Assembly (NCBI GenBank): GCA_018263405.1
Contig: JAANXG010000027.1
Location: 1 to 13,114 of the forward strand
Length of the DNA stretch: 13,114 nucleotides
Direction of reading: 5' to 3'
Origin: Gammaproteobacteria bacterium
GTDB taxonomy: Bacteria > Pseudomonadota > Gammaproteobacteria > Arenicellales > JAANXG01
Shown here: one piece after another, positions 6,233 through 13,114 of the stretch
How positions within the stretch are numbered: position 1 is the stretch's first letter
How the letters are laid out: each line of letters opens with the position of its first letter
Made by a program: the position numbers and the translations under genes
The notes under the pieces: generated by a model
What the model was told of the DNA's origin: nothing
Seen by the model: the letters and a program-made list of their open reading frames with translations, nothing else
Databases searched by the model: none

Positions 6233-7507
6233 ATGAGCGATAAAATACAATCCTTTTATGGGCGCGATATGACTATCGCCGAATTCGATCCGGAACTCCG
6301 GTCCGCAATGAGGGATGAACTTCGGCGACAAGAGGAGCATGTCGAGTTGATCGCTTCCGAGAATTACGCCAGTCCGCGCGTGTTGGAAGCGCAAGGATCG
6401 GTGCTCACCAATAAGTACGCAGAAGGTTATCCACGAAAAAGGTATTACGGTGGTTGTGAATTCGTGGACATCGCCGAACAACTCGCCATTGACCGGGCCA
6501 GACAGCTTTTCGGCGCCCATTACGTTAATGTACAACCGCATTCGGGTTCGCAGGCGAACGCGGCGGTGTATATGGCACTGATGAAGCCGGGTGAAACCGT
6601 GCTGGGCATGAGCCTGGCGCACGGGGGGCACCTGACGCACGGTGCTAAACCCAGTTTTTCCGGTCAGATATACAACTCAGTGCAATACGGCCTGGATCCG
6701 GGGACCGGAGAGATCGATTACGATCAAGTCGAGCGATTGGCGGTTGAACACAAGCCCGGGATGATTATGACCGGTTTCAGCGCTTATTCGCGGGTGCTGG
6801 ATTGGCAACGGTTTCGCGATATTGCCGACAAGGTGGGCGCTTATTTGGTGGCGGATATTGCCCATGTCGCGGGAATGGTCGCGGTCGGCGAGTATCCCAG
6901 TCCCATCAATATTGCGGACGTAACGACCAGTACGACGCACAAGTCTCTGCGAGGGCCCCGCGGGGGCATTATTATGGCGAAGGAAAACCCGGATATTGAG
7001 AAGAAAATCGCCTCGCGCGTTTTCCCGGGATCTCAGGGTGGTCCGCTGATGCACGTGATCGCCGCCAAAGCGGTGGCTTTCAAGGAAGCTCTTCAACCCG
7101 GGTTCAAGGCTTACCAGGAACAGACTATCGCCAATGCCCGCCAGCTTGCTGCAACCCTGATGGAGCGGGGCCATGCTATTGTTTCGGGTGGCACGGACAA
7201 TCACTTGTTTTTATTGGATCTAATCGATAAGCAATTGACCGGTAAAGACGTTGAAGCGGCGCTGGGCAAAGCCAATATTACGGTTAATAAGAACGCAGTA
7301 CCGAATGATCCGCAGTCGCCGTTCATTACCAGTGGCATCCGAGTGGGAACTCCGGCCGTGACCACCCGTGGTTTCACCGAAGCGGAGGCTCAAAAGCTGG
7401 GGAACTGGATGAGCGATGTCATGGACGACGTCGATGATTCGGTTGTCCAAGAGCAGGTGAAAAACGACGTCCTCGAGGTATGCGCCCGATTCCCGGTATA
7501 TCCATAG
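6233..7507 (+). CDS. glyA: Serine hydroxymethyltransferase
   Basis: GlyA is a cytoplasmic PLP enzyme that converts serine and tetrahydrofolate to glycine and 5,10-methylene-tetrahydrofolate, the main one-carbon source. The 424-residue protein (E. coli 417) shows ELIASENYASPRV (38-50), YGGCEFVD (72-79), QPHSGSQAN (101-109), LAHGGHLTHG (128-137), DIAHVAG (208-214), TTHKSLRGPRGG (234-245) with the PLP lysine Lys237, and TSGIRVGTPA (366-375) with the substrate-carboxylate Arg370. Residue 68 is Arg (YPRKRYYGG) where nearly all members have Gly. The start ATG 6233 is supported by GGAGAG 5 nt upstream; a later in-frame ATG (MTIAEFDPEL) matches the E. coli start less well placed for the ribosome. Confidence 0.97.
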   Translation: MSDKIQSFYGRDMTIAEFDPELRSAMRDELRRQEEHVELIASENYASPRVLEAQGSVLTNKYAEGYPRKRYYGGCEFVDIAEQLAIDRARQLFGAHYVNVQPHSGSQANAAVYMALMKPGETVLGMSLAHGGHLTHGAKPSFSGQIYNSVQYGLDPGTGEIDYDQVERLAVEHKPGMIMTGFSAYSRVLDWQRFRDIADKVGAYLVADIAHVAGMVAVGEYPSPINIADVTTSTTHKSLRGPRGGIIMAKENPDIEKKIASRVFPGSQGGPLMHVIAAKAVAFKEALQPGFKAYQEQTIANARQLAATLMERGHAIVSGGTDNHLFLLDLIDKQLTGKDVEAALGKANITVNKNAVPNDPQSPFITSGIRVGTPAVTTRGFTEAEAQKLGNWMSDVMDDVDDSVVQEQVKNDVLEVCARFPVYP

Positions 7508-7536
7508 GCACGGCAGGGCCGTCCCGGATTCGTTAA

Positions 7537-8043
7537 ATGTGGTGCCCTTTTTGCCGTTCCGATGATACCCGGGTCATCGACTCGCGTCTGACGGATGACG
7601 GCGATACCGTCCGGCGCCGGCGGGAATGCTCCGCCTGCGGGGAACGTTTCACGACGCTGGAACGCGCGTTGCTTCGCATGCCGTACGTAGTGAAAAGCGA
7701 CGGCAGCCGGGAGGCGTTCGAAGAGGGTAAGCTGCGTGCCGGTATAACACGCGCGCTGGAAAAACGTCCCGTGGACACTGACACCGTGGAAAACGCGATT
7801 CAAAGAATTCAGCACAAGCTGCTCACCAGCGGTGAGCGGGAAATTCCGTCTTTGCGTATCGGTGAGTGGGTCATGCAAGAATTGGGGGACCTGGACCAGG
7901 TCGCCTATGTACGGTTCGCTTCGGTGTATCGGTCATTTCAGGATGTCGATGAGTTCAGCGAGGAAGTGGAACGTTTACGTGACCAACCTTCCGCCTCCGC
8001 CAAAAGAAAACAAATGTCGTTTTTGCCGAGTGACGACAAGTAG
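7537..8043 (+). CDS. nrdR: Transcriptional repressor NrdR
   Basis: NrdR senses ATP/dATP and represses ribonucleotide reductase operons. The 168-residue protein has an N-terminal zinc ribbon with Cys3, Cys6, Cys31 and Cys34 and the basic VRRRRECSACGERFTT (25-40), followed by an ATP-cone from about 49 to 139 (VVKSDGSREAF, RALEKRP, VAYVRFASVYRSFQDVDEF). The C-terminal tail after about 150 is longer than in E. coli (149 residues). It follows glyA by 29 bp, a gap with a 5-bp hairpin ACGGC/GCCGT (7510-7522), and its end overlaps the ribD start by 14 bp. No NrdR-box-like pair is seen in the window. Confidence 0.97.
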   Translation: MWCPFCRSDDTRVIDSRLTDDGDTVRRRRECSACGERFTTLERALLRMPYVVKSDGSREAFEEGKLRAGITRALEKRPVDTDTVENAIQRIQHKLLTSGEREIPSLRIGEWVMQELGDLDQVAYVRFASVYRSFQDVDEFSEEVERLRDQPSASAKRKQMSFLPSDDK

Positions 8044-9118
8044 TCGCGATGCTGCACATATGGCGCGGGCGTTAAAGCTTGCGCGGCGTGGTCTTCGAAC
8101 CACCCACCCCAATCCCCGTGTAGGCTGCGTCGTGGTCGTGGACGACGAGGTGGTGGGGGAGGGGTGGCATGAGAAGACCGGCGCGCCGCACGCGGAGATT
8201 CTGGCGCTGACCCGGGCGGGTGAACGGGCGCGGGGAGCCACCGTGTACCTCAACCTCGAGCCCTGCTGTCATCAGGGTCGGACGCCGCCGTGTACGGATG
8301 CGTTGATCGACGCCGGCGTCATCCGAGTCGTGGCGGCCATGGATGACCCGAATCCCCAGGTCGGAGGCGGTGGCATCCAGAGTCTGCGCGGAGCCGGAGT
8401 GGAAGTGGACGTTGGCCTCATGGAAGGTGCCGCGCTTGCCTTGAATCGGGGGTTTGTGTCTCGGATGCAGCGGGGTCGACCCTGGGTCATCGTCAAGGTG
8501 GCCGCTTCTCTGGACGGCCGCACCGCCATGGCAAATGGCGAAAGCCGGTGGATTACCAGCGCCGCCTCCAGGGCGGACGTACACCGTCTGAGAGCGGAGG
8601 TTTCCGCAATCATGACCGGCAGCCGTACGGCCGGAAGGGACAATCCGGCACTGACGGCACGCTGCGAAGGCGTGACGCGCCAGCCCCTGCGCGTACTGGT
8701 CGACGGCAAACTCCAAGTGGCGACAACGGCCCGCCTGTTCGAGGAGACCGCGGAAGTCCTGGTTGCAACGGCCGTTGACCCCCTCGACTCACATTACCCG
8801 TCGCACGTCGACGTAGTCAGTCTCCCGAGCGATGATTCCTATGTAGATCTTATGCGCTTGATGCAGCATCTCGGTGACCGCCAGACAAACGAATTGCTGG
8901 TGGAAGCCGGTGAATTTCTGACCGGCGCCTTATTGAAAAACCTATTGGTTGATGAAATAGTGCTCTACATGGCACCGATGTGTCTTGGCAGCGATGCGAT
9001 GGGCATGTTCGATCTGCCTTTCGTTACAAGTCTGGACCGACATGTTGTACTGAACATCATAGATGTGCGACAGATCGGGCCGGATCTCAAAGTTAACGTA
9101 CTAGTTCAGCGCGATTGA
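8030..9118 (+). CDS. ribD: Bifunctional riboflavin deaminase/reductase RibD
   Basis: RibD performs the second and third riboflavin steps: deamination of the pyrimidine product of GTP cyclohydrolase II, then NADPH-dependent reduction of its ribose. The preferred GTG start at 8030 overlaps nrdR by 14 bp and gives MTTSSRDAAHMARALKL, the usual distance before MARAL; ATG 8060 is the alternative. Length is 362 residues (E. coli 367). The deaminase zinc motif is HAE (54-56) with PCCHQGRTPPC (78-88), His54, Cys79 and Cys88. The reductase part starts near 150, with KVAASLDGRTAMANGES (156-172), DNPALTAR (204-211), VEAGEFLTGALL (291-302) and LGSDAMG (319-325). VEAGEF replaces the common GGPT-type loop. 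Confidence 0.95.
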   Translation: MTTSSRDAAHMARALKLARRGLRTTHPNPRVGCVVVVDDEVVGEGWHEKTGAPHAEILALTRAGERARGATVYLNLEPCCHQGRTPPCTDALIDAGVIRVVAAMDDPNPQVGGGGIQSLRGAGVEVDVGLMEGAALALNRGFVSRMQRGRPWVIVKVAASLDGRTAMANGESRWITSAASRADVHRLRAEVSAIMTGSRTAGRDNPALTARCEGVTRQPLRVLVDGKLQVATTARLFEETAEVLVATAVDPLDSHYPSHVDVVSLPSDDSYVDLMRLMQHLGDRQTNELLVEAGEFLTGALLKNLLVDEIVLYMAPMCLGSDAMGMFDLPFVTSLDRHVVLNIIDVRQIGPDLKVNVLVQRD

Positions 9119-9122
9119 AAGA

Positions 9123-9848
9123 GTGTTTACGGGTATTGTTCAAGATATGGGGACATTGATCTCCCGGGAATACATCGATGGCGATGTACGGCTCGGTATC
9201 GAAGTGCCATCCGGTCTGGTTGACCGATGCGATACCGGTGATAGCCTGGCGGTTGGCGGTGTATGCCTGACGATCGTGGAGCGCAACGCGAACCGGCTGT
9301 TATTCGACGTTTCCGCGGAGACTTTATCCGCAACGCGGCTGGGTAAGCTGGAATCCGGGGCTCGGGTGAATCTGGAACGGGCGTTGGGTGCGTCGGATCC
9401 GATGGGCGGGCATTTTGTTACCGGTCACGTGGATGGCATTGGCGAGGTGCTGGGCGTTACACCCGAAGGCCGGTCCCATCGAGTTGAAATTGAAGCTCCG
9501 AAGTCACTCTCGATTTACATTACAAAAAAAGGTTGCATCACGGTGGACGGAGTCAGTCTGACCGTGAACGACGTGAACGGCTCGAAGTTCGGCTTTAATG
9601 TTGTGCCGCATACCTGGTCGGTCACGAATATGCAAGAATATGCCGTCGGGACGCTTGTGCACTTGGAAGTCGATATCATCGCGCGTTATGTGGAGCGTTT
9701 GATGAGCGAGCGTGAAGCGGTTCCGGTGGAGGAGGACATTACGCCGGACTATTTGAGCAATCGGGGATTCGCGCCGCCCCTGGTCGATAACGAAGAAGAG
9801 TACGACGGTAGCCAGGGAAACAAGGCTCGCGACCCGGACTCCGCTTAA
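9123..9848 (+). CDS. ribE: Riboflavin synthase, alpha subunit
   Basis: This enzyme dismutates two lumazine molecules to riboflavin plus the RibH substrate, the last step of the pathway. The symbol ribE is used for it outside E. coli (ribC in E. coli). It has the twin lumazine-binding barrels: MFTGIV (1-6), VGGVCLTIV (44-52) with Cys48, GGHFVTGHVDG (95-105) with His97 and His102, then the second repeat GCITVDGVSLTVNDV (137-151) and LEVDIIARYVERL (181-193). The start is GTG 9123, 4 bp after ribD. Length is 241 residues against about 213 in E. coli; the extra is an acidic C-terminal tail from about 201 (EEDITPDYLSNRGF and DNEEEYDGS). Confidence 0.96.
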   Translation: MFTGIVQDMGTLISREYIDGDVRLGIEVPSGLVDRCDTGDSLAVGGVCLTIVERNANRLLFDVSAETLSATRLGKLESGARVNLERALGASDPMGGHFVTGHVDGIGEVLGVTPEGRSHRVEIEAPKSLSIYITKKGCITVDGVSLTVNDVNGSKFGFNVVPHTWSVTNMQEYAVGTLVHLEVDIIARYVERLMSEREAVPVEEDITPDYLSNRGFAPPLVDNEEEYDGSQGNKARDPDSA

Positions 9849-9860
9849 CCGGATCCGAAC

Positions 9861-10970
9861 ATGCCCCTAGCATCGATACCCGAGGTCATTGAAGACTTCA
9901 AGCACGGGAAAATGATCATCGTCACGGATGACGAAAATCGCGAGAATGAAGGCGATCTGCTTATCGCGGCGGAAAAGGTTACGCCGGAAGATATCAATTT
10001 CATGGCGACCAACGCTCGTGGCTTGATCTGCTTGACACTGACTCCGGAGCGATGCCAACAATTGGGGCTGCAATTGATGGTCGGCAAGAATGCTTCACGA
10101 TTTTCCACCAATTTCACCGTTTCCATAGAAGCCGCCCGTGGGGTAACCACCGGGATTTCCGCAAGCGATCGCGCCCGCACTGTGCATGCGGCGGTAGACG
10201 CGTCCGCGAGGCCCGGCGATCTGATCTCACCCGGACATATTTTCCCATTGATGGCGCAACCCGGCGGGGTTCTGACCCGTGCCGGGCACACCGAGGCGGG
10301 CGTGGATCTTGCGAGGCTGGCGGGATTCGAACCGGCCAGCGTGATCTGTGAAATTCTCCGCGAGGATGGATCGATGGCGCGCATGGAGGACCTGATTGCG
10401 TTTGCGAATGCCCGCTCACTGAAGATCAGCTCCGTCTCCGAGTTAATTCGTTACCGTTTGGACCAAGAACCCACGGTGTCACGGGCCGGAGAAGCGATTA
10501 CGGAAGTGATGGGACAGCGATTGAAAGTCGTCGCGTACCAGGATCTTGTGGAAGATATTACTCATCTGGCGCTGGTCAAAGGTGAAATTCAACCCGATGA
10601 GACGACGCTGGTCCGCGTGCATGTCGAATCCGGTGTATACGACGTGTTTCGTAAGTTGGAGGGCGCCGAGGCTTGGGCGGTGGGAGATGCGGTGAAACGT
10701 ATCTGCAAGGAAGGCACCGGTATTGTGGTAATCGTGCGTTATCCGGAAAACAGGGGCGAACTTATCAAGCGGATTCAGCATGCGCACACAGAGGATAAAA
10801 ACATAGAATTTCCATGGCGCGAGTCCGGTCAAGACCTTAGAATGCTGGGCGTGGGCGGGCAGATACTTGCGGATCTCGGTGCAACCAAGTTGCGCGTATT
10901 GGGTAGTCCGCGCCGCCTATACGGCGTATCCGGCTTCGGATTGGAGATCGTGGATTACGTCACCGAGTGA
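9861..10970 (+). CDS. ribB: DHBP synthase with degenerate RibA-like domain (RibBX type)
   Basis: Residues 1-200 are 3,4-dihydroxy-2-butanone-4-phosphate synthase, which turns ribulose-5-phosphate into the four-carbon unit used by RibH. Intact signatures are DDENRENEGD (23-32), SPGHIFPL (123-130), RAGHTEA (140-146) and CEI (163-165). Residues 205-369 resemble GTP cyclohydrolase II in fold region (TLVRVHVESGVYDVF at 249-263, TGIVVIVRYPENRGE at 286-300, LGVGGQILADLGATKLRVL at 329-347), but the zinc site is gone: where RibA has SECLTGDVFGSLRCDCG this protein has ESGVYDVFRKLEGAEAWA, with no cysteines. Many Proteobacteria carry such a protein, called RibBX. Annotating it as bifunctional RibBA would therefore be wrong. 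Start ATG lies 12 bp after ribE. Confidence 0.93.
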   Translation: MPLASIPEVIEDFKHGKMIIVTDDENRENEGDLLIAAEKVTPEDINFMATNARGLICLTLTPERCQQLGLQLMVGKNASRFSTNFTVSIEAARGVTTGISASDRARTVHAAVDASARPGDLISPGHIFPLMAQPGGVLTRAGHTEAGVDLARLAGFEPASVICEILREDGSMARMEDLIAFANARSLKISSVSELIRYRLDQEPTVSRAGEAITEVMGQRLKVVAYQDLVEDITHLALVKGEIQPDETTLVRVHVESGVYDVFRKLEGAEAWAVGDAVKRICKEGTGIVVIVRYPENRGELIKRIQHAHTEDKNIEFPWRESGQDLRMLGVGGQILADLGATKLRVLGSPRRLYGVSGFGLEIVDYVTE

Positions 10971-10979
10971 CCGTATCCT

Positions 10980-11453
10980 ATGAACAACATTAAAACCACT
11001 GAAGGTCAACTGCCCGATGCGCAGGGCCGCTTCGGAATTGTTGCCGCGCGCTTCAACAAGATGGTTGCGGAACGTTTGCTTGATGGTGCCGTGGGTGTGT
11101 TGCGGCAACACGGCATCGCCGATGAAAATCTGCACATCGTGTGGGTACCTGGCGCTTTCGAGATCCCCCTCGCCGTTCGGCAACTGGCGGCCGGAGGCAG
11201 CGTTGACGCGGTCGTCGCTCTGGGTTGTATCATTCGAGGAGCAACGCCGCATTTCGACTACGTTGCGGGTACGTGTTCCGATGCACTTGGGCGTTTGCAG
11301 ACTGAATACGGGATACCAGTGGGGTTCGGTGTCCTGACCGTGGAACACCTGGAGCAGGCACTGGAGCGGGCCGGGTCTAAACCCGGCAACAAGGGGGCGG
11401 ATGCAGCGCTTGCGGCCCTGGAGATGGCAAGTCTCGTGCGACAGTTGAGTTGA
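10980..11453 (+). CDS. ribH: 6,7-dimethyl-8-ribityllumazine synthase
   Basis: RibH condenses the RibD-pathway pyrimidine with the RibB four-carbon unit to form lumazine, usually within a large icosahedral or pentameric shell. The 157-residue protein (E. coli 156) has ARFNKMVAERLL (23-34), VWVPGAFEIP (54-63), ALGCIIRGATPHFDYV (80-95) with His91, GVLTVEHLEQALERAG (117-132) and GNKGADAALAALEM (136-149). It starts 9 bp after ribB and its stop lies 2 nt before the nusB ATG. No Shine-Dalgarno is evident, so coupling to the upstream gene is likely. Confidence 0.97.
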   Translation: MNNIKTTEGQLPDAQGRFGIVAARFNKMVAERLLDGAVGVLRQHGIADENLHIVWVPGAFEIPLAVRQLAAGGSVDAVVALGCIIRGATPHFDYVAGTCSDALGRLQTEYGIPVGFGVLTVEHLEQALERAGSKPGNKGADAALAALEMASLVRQLS

Positions 11454-11455
11454 CC

Positions 11456-11887
11456 ATGATATCTGCGGGTAGCCGTCATTTTGCCAGGCAAGCTGCTGTG
11501 CAGGCGCTGTATCAGTGGGACTTAACCGAACAGGCGCCGGAAACGATACTGGAACATTTCATCCAGGAACACGATACGACCGAGCTCGATGAAGAATACT
11601 TTCAACTGCTCGTACGTGAAGTTCCTTTGTACCACCGAGAGCTGGAAGCGCATATTATTCCCGTGTTGGATCGGGAGCTGGAGGAAGTAGATCCGGTGGA
11701 ACGTGCCATTCTTCGCATCGGTACCTATGAACTGGAGTATCGGGCGGATGTACCAAGAAATGTCGTTATAAATGAGTCCGTGGAACTGGCGAAAACATTC
11801 GGTGCCGAATTGAGCTATAAATTCATAAACGGTATCTTGGACAGGGTTGCCGCGGATTTGCGCCGGCAGACCGAGCCCACCGGTTGA
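11456..11887 (+). CDS. nusB: Transcription antitermination factor NusB
   Basis: NusB pairs with NusE (S10) on boxA RNA for antitermination of ribosomal RNA transcription. The 143-residue all-helical protein shows RHFARQAAVQALYQWDL (7-23), EEVDPVERAILRIGTYEL (76-93, approximate) and VINESVELAKTFGAELSYKFINGILD near the C-terminus, matching E. coli in order and length (139). ATG 11456 gives the usual N-terminus. A TTG at 11450 would add two residues and overlap ribH, and cannot be ruled out. Position next to ribH is conserved across the class. Confidence 0.96.
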   Translation: MISAGSRHFARQAAVQALYQWDLTEQAPETILEHFIQEHDTTELDEEYFQLLVREVPLYHRELEAHIIPVLDRELEEVDPVERAILRIGTYELEYRADVPRNVVINESVELAKTFGAELSYKFINGILDRVAADLRRQTEPTG

Positions 11888-11969
11888 CCTCCACACGCTT
11901 TACTGCCCGAGCTGCGACCCATCAATTCAATGCCGGCAAGGCAACGATTGTCGAGCTTAGACACCACTG

Positions 11970-12923
11970 ATGGATGAATTCGGCATCGTCGATCGTTTTT
12001 TCAAACGCCAATCCGTTCGGCGCAAAGACGTGTCATTGGGTATTGGCGACGATACCGCCGTTGTGAGCCCCTCGGACAGCCGAAAATTGGTTGTGACTAC
12101 GGATGTTTTGGTAAGTGGCGTTCATTTTCCGGAATATACGGAACCGGCCTCTATTGGCCACAAGGTGCTGGCAGTCAACCTGAGCGATATAGCAGCGATG
12201 GGTGGGGTCCCTGCCTGGGCGACCATGGCCCTCGTTTTACCGCAGGCCGACGAGCGATGGTTGGAAGAGTTCTCCTCCGGATTTTTTGCGCTGGCCGAAC
12301 AATTTGACGTGCAACTGATTGGAGGAGATATTACCAGTGGGCCATTGAGCGTTTCGATTCAATTGATCGGTGTTGTCACTGATGACGGATACCTGACGCG
12401 CAGTGGAGCTTGCAGGGATGACGTCATTTACGTTTCGGGCACGCTCGGGGATGCCGCGCTGGGGCTGAAGATTGTTAAAAAAGAACTCATTGCTCCGAAG
12501 GCCGACCGTGCATTTTTTTTGGACCGGCTGAACCGGCCGGCGCCTCGGGTTAAACTCGGCAGCGCCATCGCTCCTTACGCAACCGCCGCCATCGACGTTT
12601 CGGATGGGCTCGTTGCGGACCTTGGACATGTTTGCGAAAGCAGCGGCGTCGGAGCAATAGTAGATGTAGCATGTCTGCCTGTTTCGGCTTGCTACCGGCG
12701 GTGTCTGTCCAAAGTCGGTTGGGAGCCCGCGGTGGCGTTCGGCGATGATTACGAATTGTGTTTCACGGCCCCCGAGGACAATACCCCCGCGATCGAGCGA
12801 TTAACGAAGGAGCTGAACATTGTTGTTGCCCCAATCGGGCGTATAACAGGCGATACCATGCAATGGATGCACGGAGACCAACGGTTTCCTATTCATGAAC
12901 AGGGCTATCGACACTTCCGTTAA
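11970..12923 (+). CDS. thiL: Thiamine-monophosphate kinase
   Basis: ThiL phosphorylates thiamine monophosphate to thiamine diphosphate, the active cofactor. The 317-residue protein (E. coli 325) has LGIGDDTAVV (23-32), TTDVLVSGVHF (43-53), HKVLAVNLSDIAAMG (64-78), QLIGGDITSGPLS (115-127), YVSGTLGDAALGL (154-166), AIDVSDGLVADLGH (207-220) and FGDDYELCF (257-265), the PurM/ThiL nucleotide and metal-binding motifs. FGDD replaces the usual GGED in the last motif, keeping the acidic residues. It follows nusB after 82 bp in which I see no hairpin or promoter of note. The 3' end overlaps pgpA by 29 bp. Confidence 0.97.
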   Translation: MDEFGIVDRFFKRQSVRRKDVSLGIGDDTAVVSPSDSRKLVVTTDVLVSGVHFPEYTEPASIGHKVLAVNLSDIAAMGGVPAWATMALVLPQADERWLEEFSSGFFALAEQFDVQLIGGDITSGPLSVSIQLIGVVTDDGYLTRSGACRDDVIYVSGTLGDAALGLKIVKKELIAPKADRAFFLDRLNRPAPRVKLGSAIAPYATAAIDVSDGLVADLGHVCESSGVGAIVDVACLPVSACYRRCLSKVGWEPAVAFGDDYELCFTAPEDNTPAIERLTKELNIVVAPIGRITGDTMQWMHGDQRFPIHEQGYRHFR

Positions 12924-13114
12924 GCGTGCGATTTCATTGACGGACCCGGGGCATTTCCTGTCGCTGGGTTTCGGCGCCGGTTTGGCCACCAGGGCACCGG
13001 GCACCTGGGGTTCCTTACCGGCGGTTCCCTTTTTTGTTGTGCTCAGCCCATTTGGGCCGGCGATATACATCCCCGTGGTGGCTGCATTATTTTTTGCCGG
13101 CGTGTATCTCTCAG
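12895..13114 (+). CDS. pgpA: Phosphatidylglycerophosphatase A, 5' part
   Basis: The frame from ATG 12895 is open to the window end (73 codons plus one base). Residues 17-52 (DPGHFLSLGFGAGLATRAPG, then TWGSLPAVPFFVV) match the PgpA N-terminus, which in E. coli has LAVGFGSGLSPIVPG, then TMGSLAAIPFW after about 17 leading residues, so the chosen start fits. PgpA dephosphorylates phosphatidylglycerol-phosphate in the inner membrane. The visible tail (PAIYIPVVAALFFAGVYLS) begins a membrane segment. The start lies inside thiL, implying cotranslation. The rest is outside the window. Confidence 0.93.
   Translation, partial: MNRAIDTSVKRAISLTDPGHFLSLGFGAGLATRAPGTWGSLPAVPFFVVLSPFGPAIYIPVVAALFFAGVYLS

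Noticed and set aside
7832..8029. N-terminal extension of ribD into nrdR
   Set aside because: Those codons are nrdR in another frame; RibD homology starts a few residues after the GTG at 8030.
9849..9860. FMN riboswitch before a rib gene
   Set aside because: Gaps before ribD, ribE, ribB and ribH are 12 bp or less or overlap, leaving no room, and no conserved FMN-element sequence is present elsewhere in the window.
11903..11957. Repeated CGAGCT in the nusB-thiL gap
   Set aside because: The two copies are six bases in direct orientation, which is within chance for this length and forms no hairpin.
1..13114. CRISPR array, insertion sequence or tandem repeats
   Set aside because: No spaced direct repeats, transposase frame or terminal inverted repeats were seen; the only mobile-element hint is indirect, at the tRNA.

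Overview
This window looks like a chromosomal core region of a free-living-type gammaproteobacterium. The proteins read through as close relatives of the E. coli and Pseudomonas versions. The gene order, queA-tgt-yajC-secD-secF followed by glyA-nrdR-ribD-ribE-ribB(X)-ribH-nusB-thiL-pgpA, is the one found in many non-enteric Gammaproteobacteria. GC content is moderately high. Apart from the left edge, every gene is on the + strand and gaps are short. I cannot name a genus from the sequence alone.

Layout. Positions 1-368 are the only part that is not housekeeping coding sequence. A tRNA-Leu(CAA) lies on the minus strand (282-368) with its own promoter (384-411), divergent from queA. Beyond its 3' end lies about 280 bp of poorly coding DNA. 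That stretch starts a response-regulator-like reading frame behind a strong Shine-Dalgarno sequence, but the frame stops after 23 codons. Positions 434-2612 hold queA and tgt, which overlap by 17 bp and make the queuosine modification of tRNA. Positions 2723-6048 hold yajC, secD and secF, the accessory proton-driven part of the Sec translocase. Positions 6233-7507 hold glyA (serine hydroxymethyltransferase) with the clearest ribosome binding site of the large genes. Positions 7537-12923 hold a tight run of nrdR, ribD, ribE, ribB(X), ribH, nusB and thiL. pgpA starts at 12895 inside the end of thiL and runs off the right edge.

How they work together. The ribD/ribE/ribB/ribH block encodes every riboflavin-specific step except GTP cyclohydrolase II. 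The ribB gene carries a RibA-like second domain without the zinc cysteines, so a separate ribA must exist elsewhere in the genome. Coupling of riboflavin genes with nrdR, nusB, thiL and pgpA is a conserved neighbourhood. No FMN riboswitch is seen in front of the rib genes.

I did not find a new biological system here. Points worth a second look are: a tRNA-Leu whose acceptor stem has two mismatches and whose 3' side borders a decayed accessory-looking segment; the RibBX-type enzyme; single unusual residues at normally invariant glycines in QueA and GlyA; a cysteine-bounded insertion in SecF; a C-terminal tail on riboflavin synthase; poly-T tracts around the yajC start; hairpins between tgt, yajC, secD and secF; and a chance 16-base identity to a sequencing adapter inside queA.
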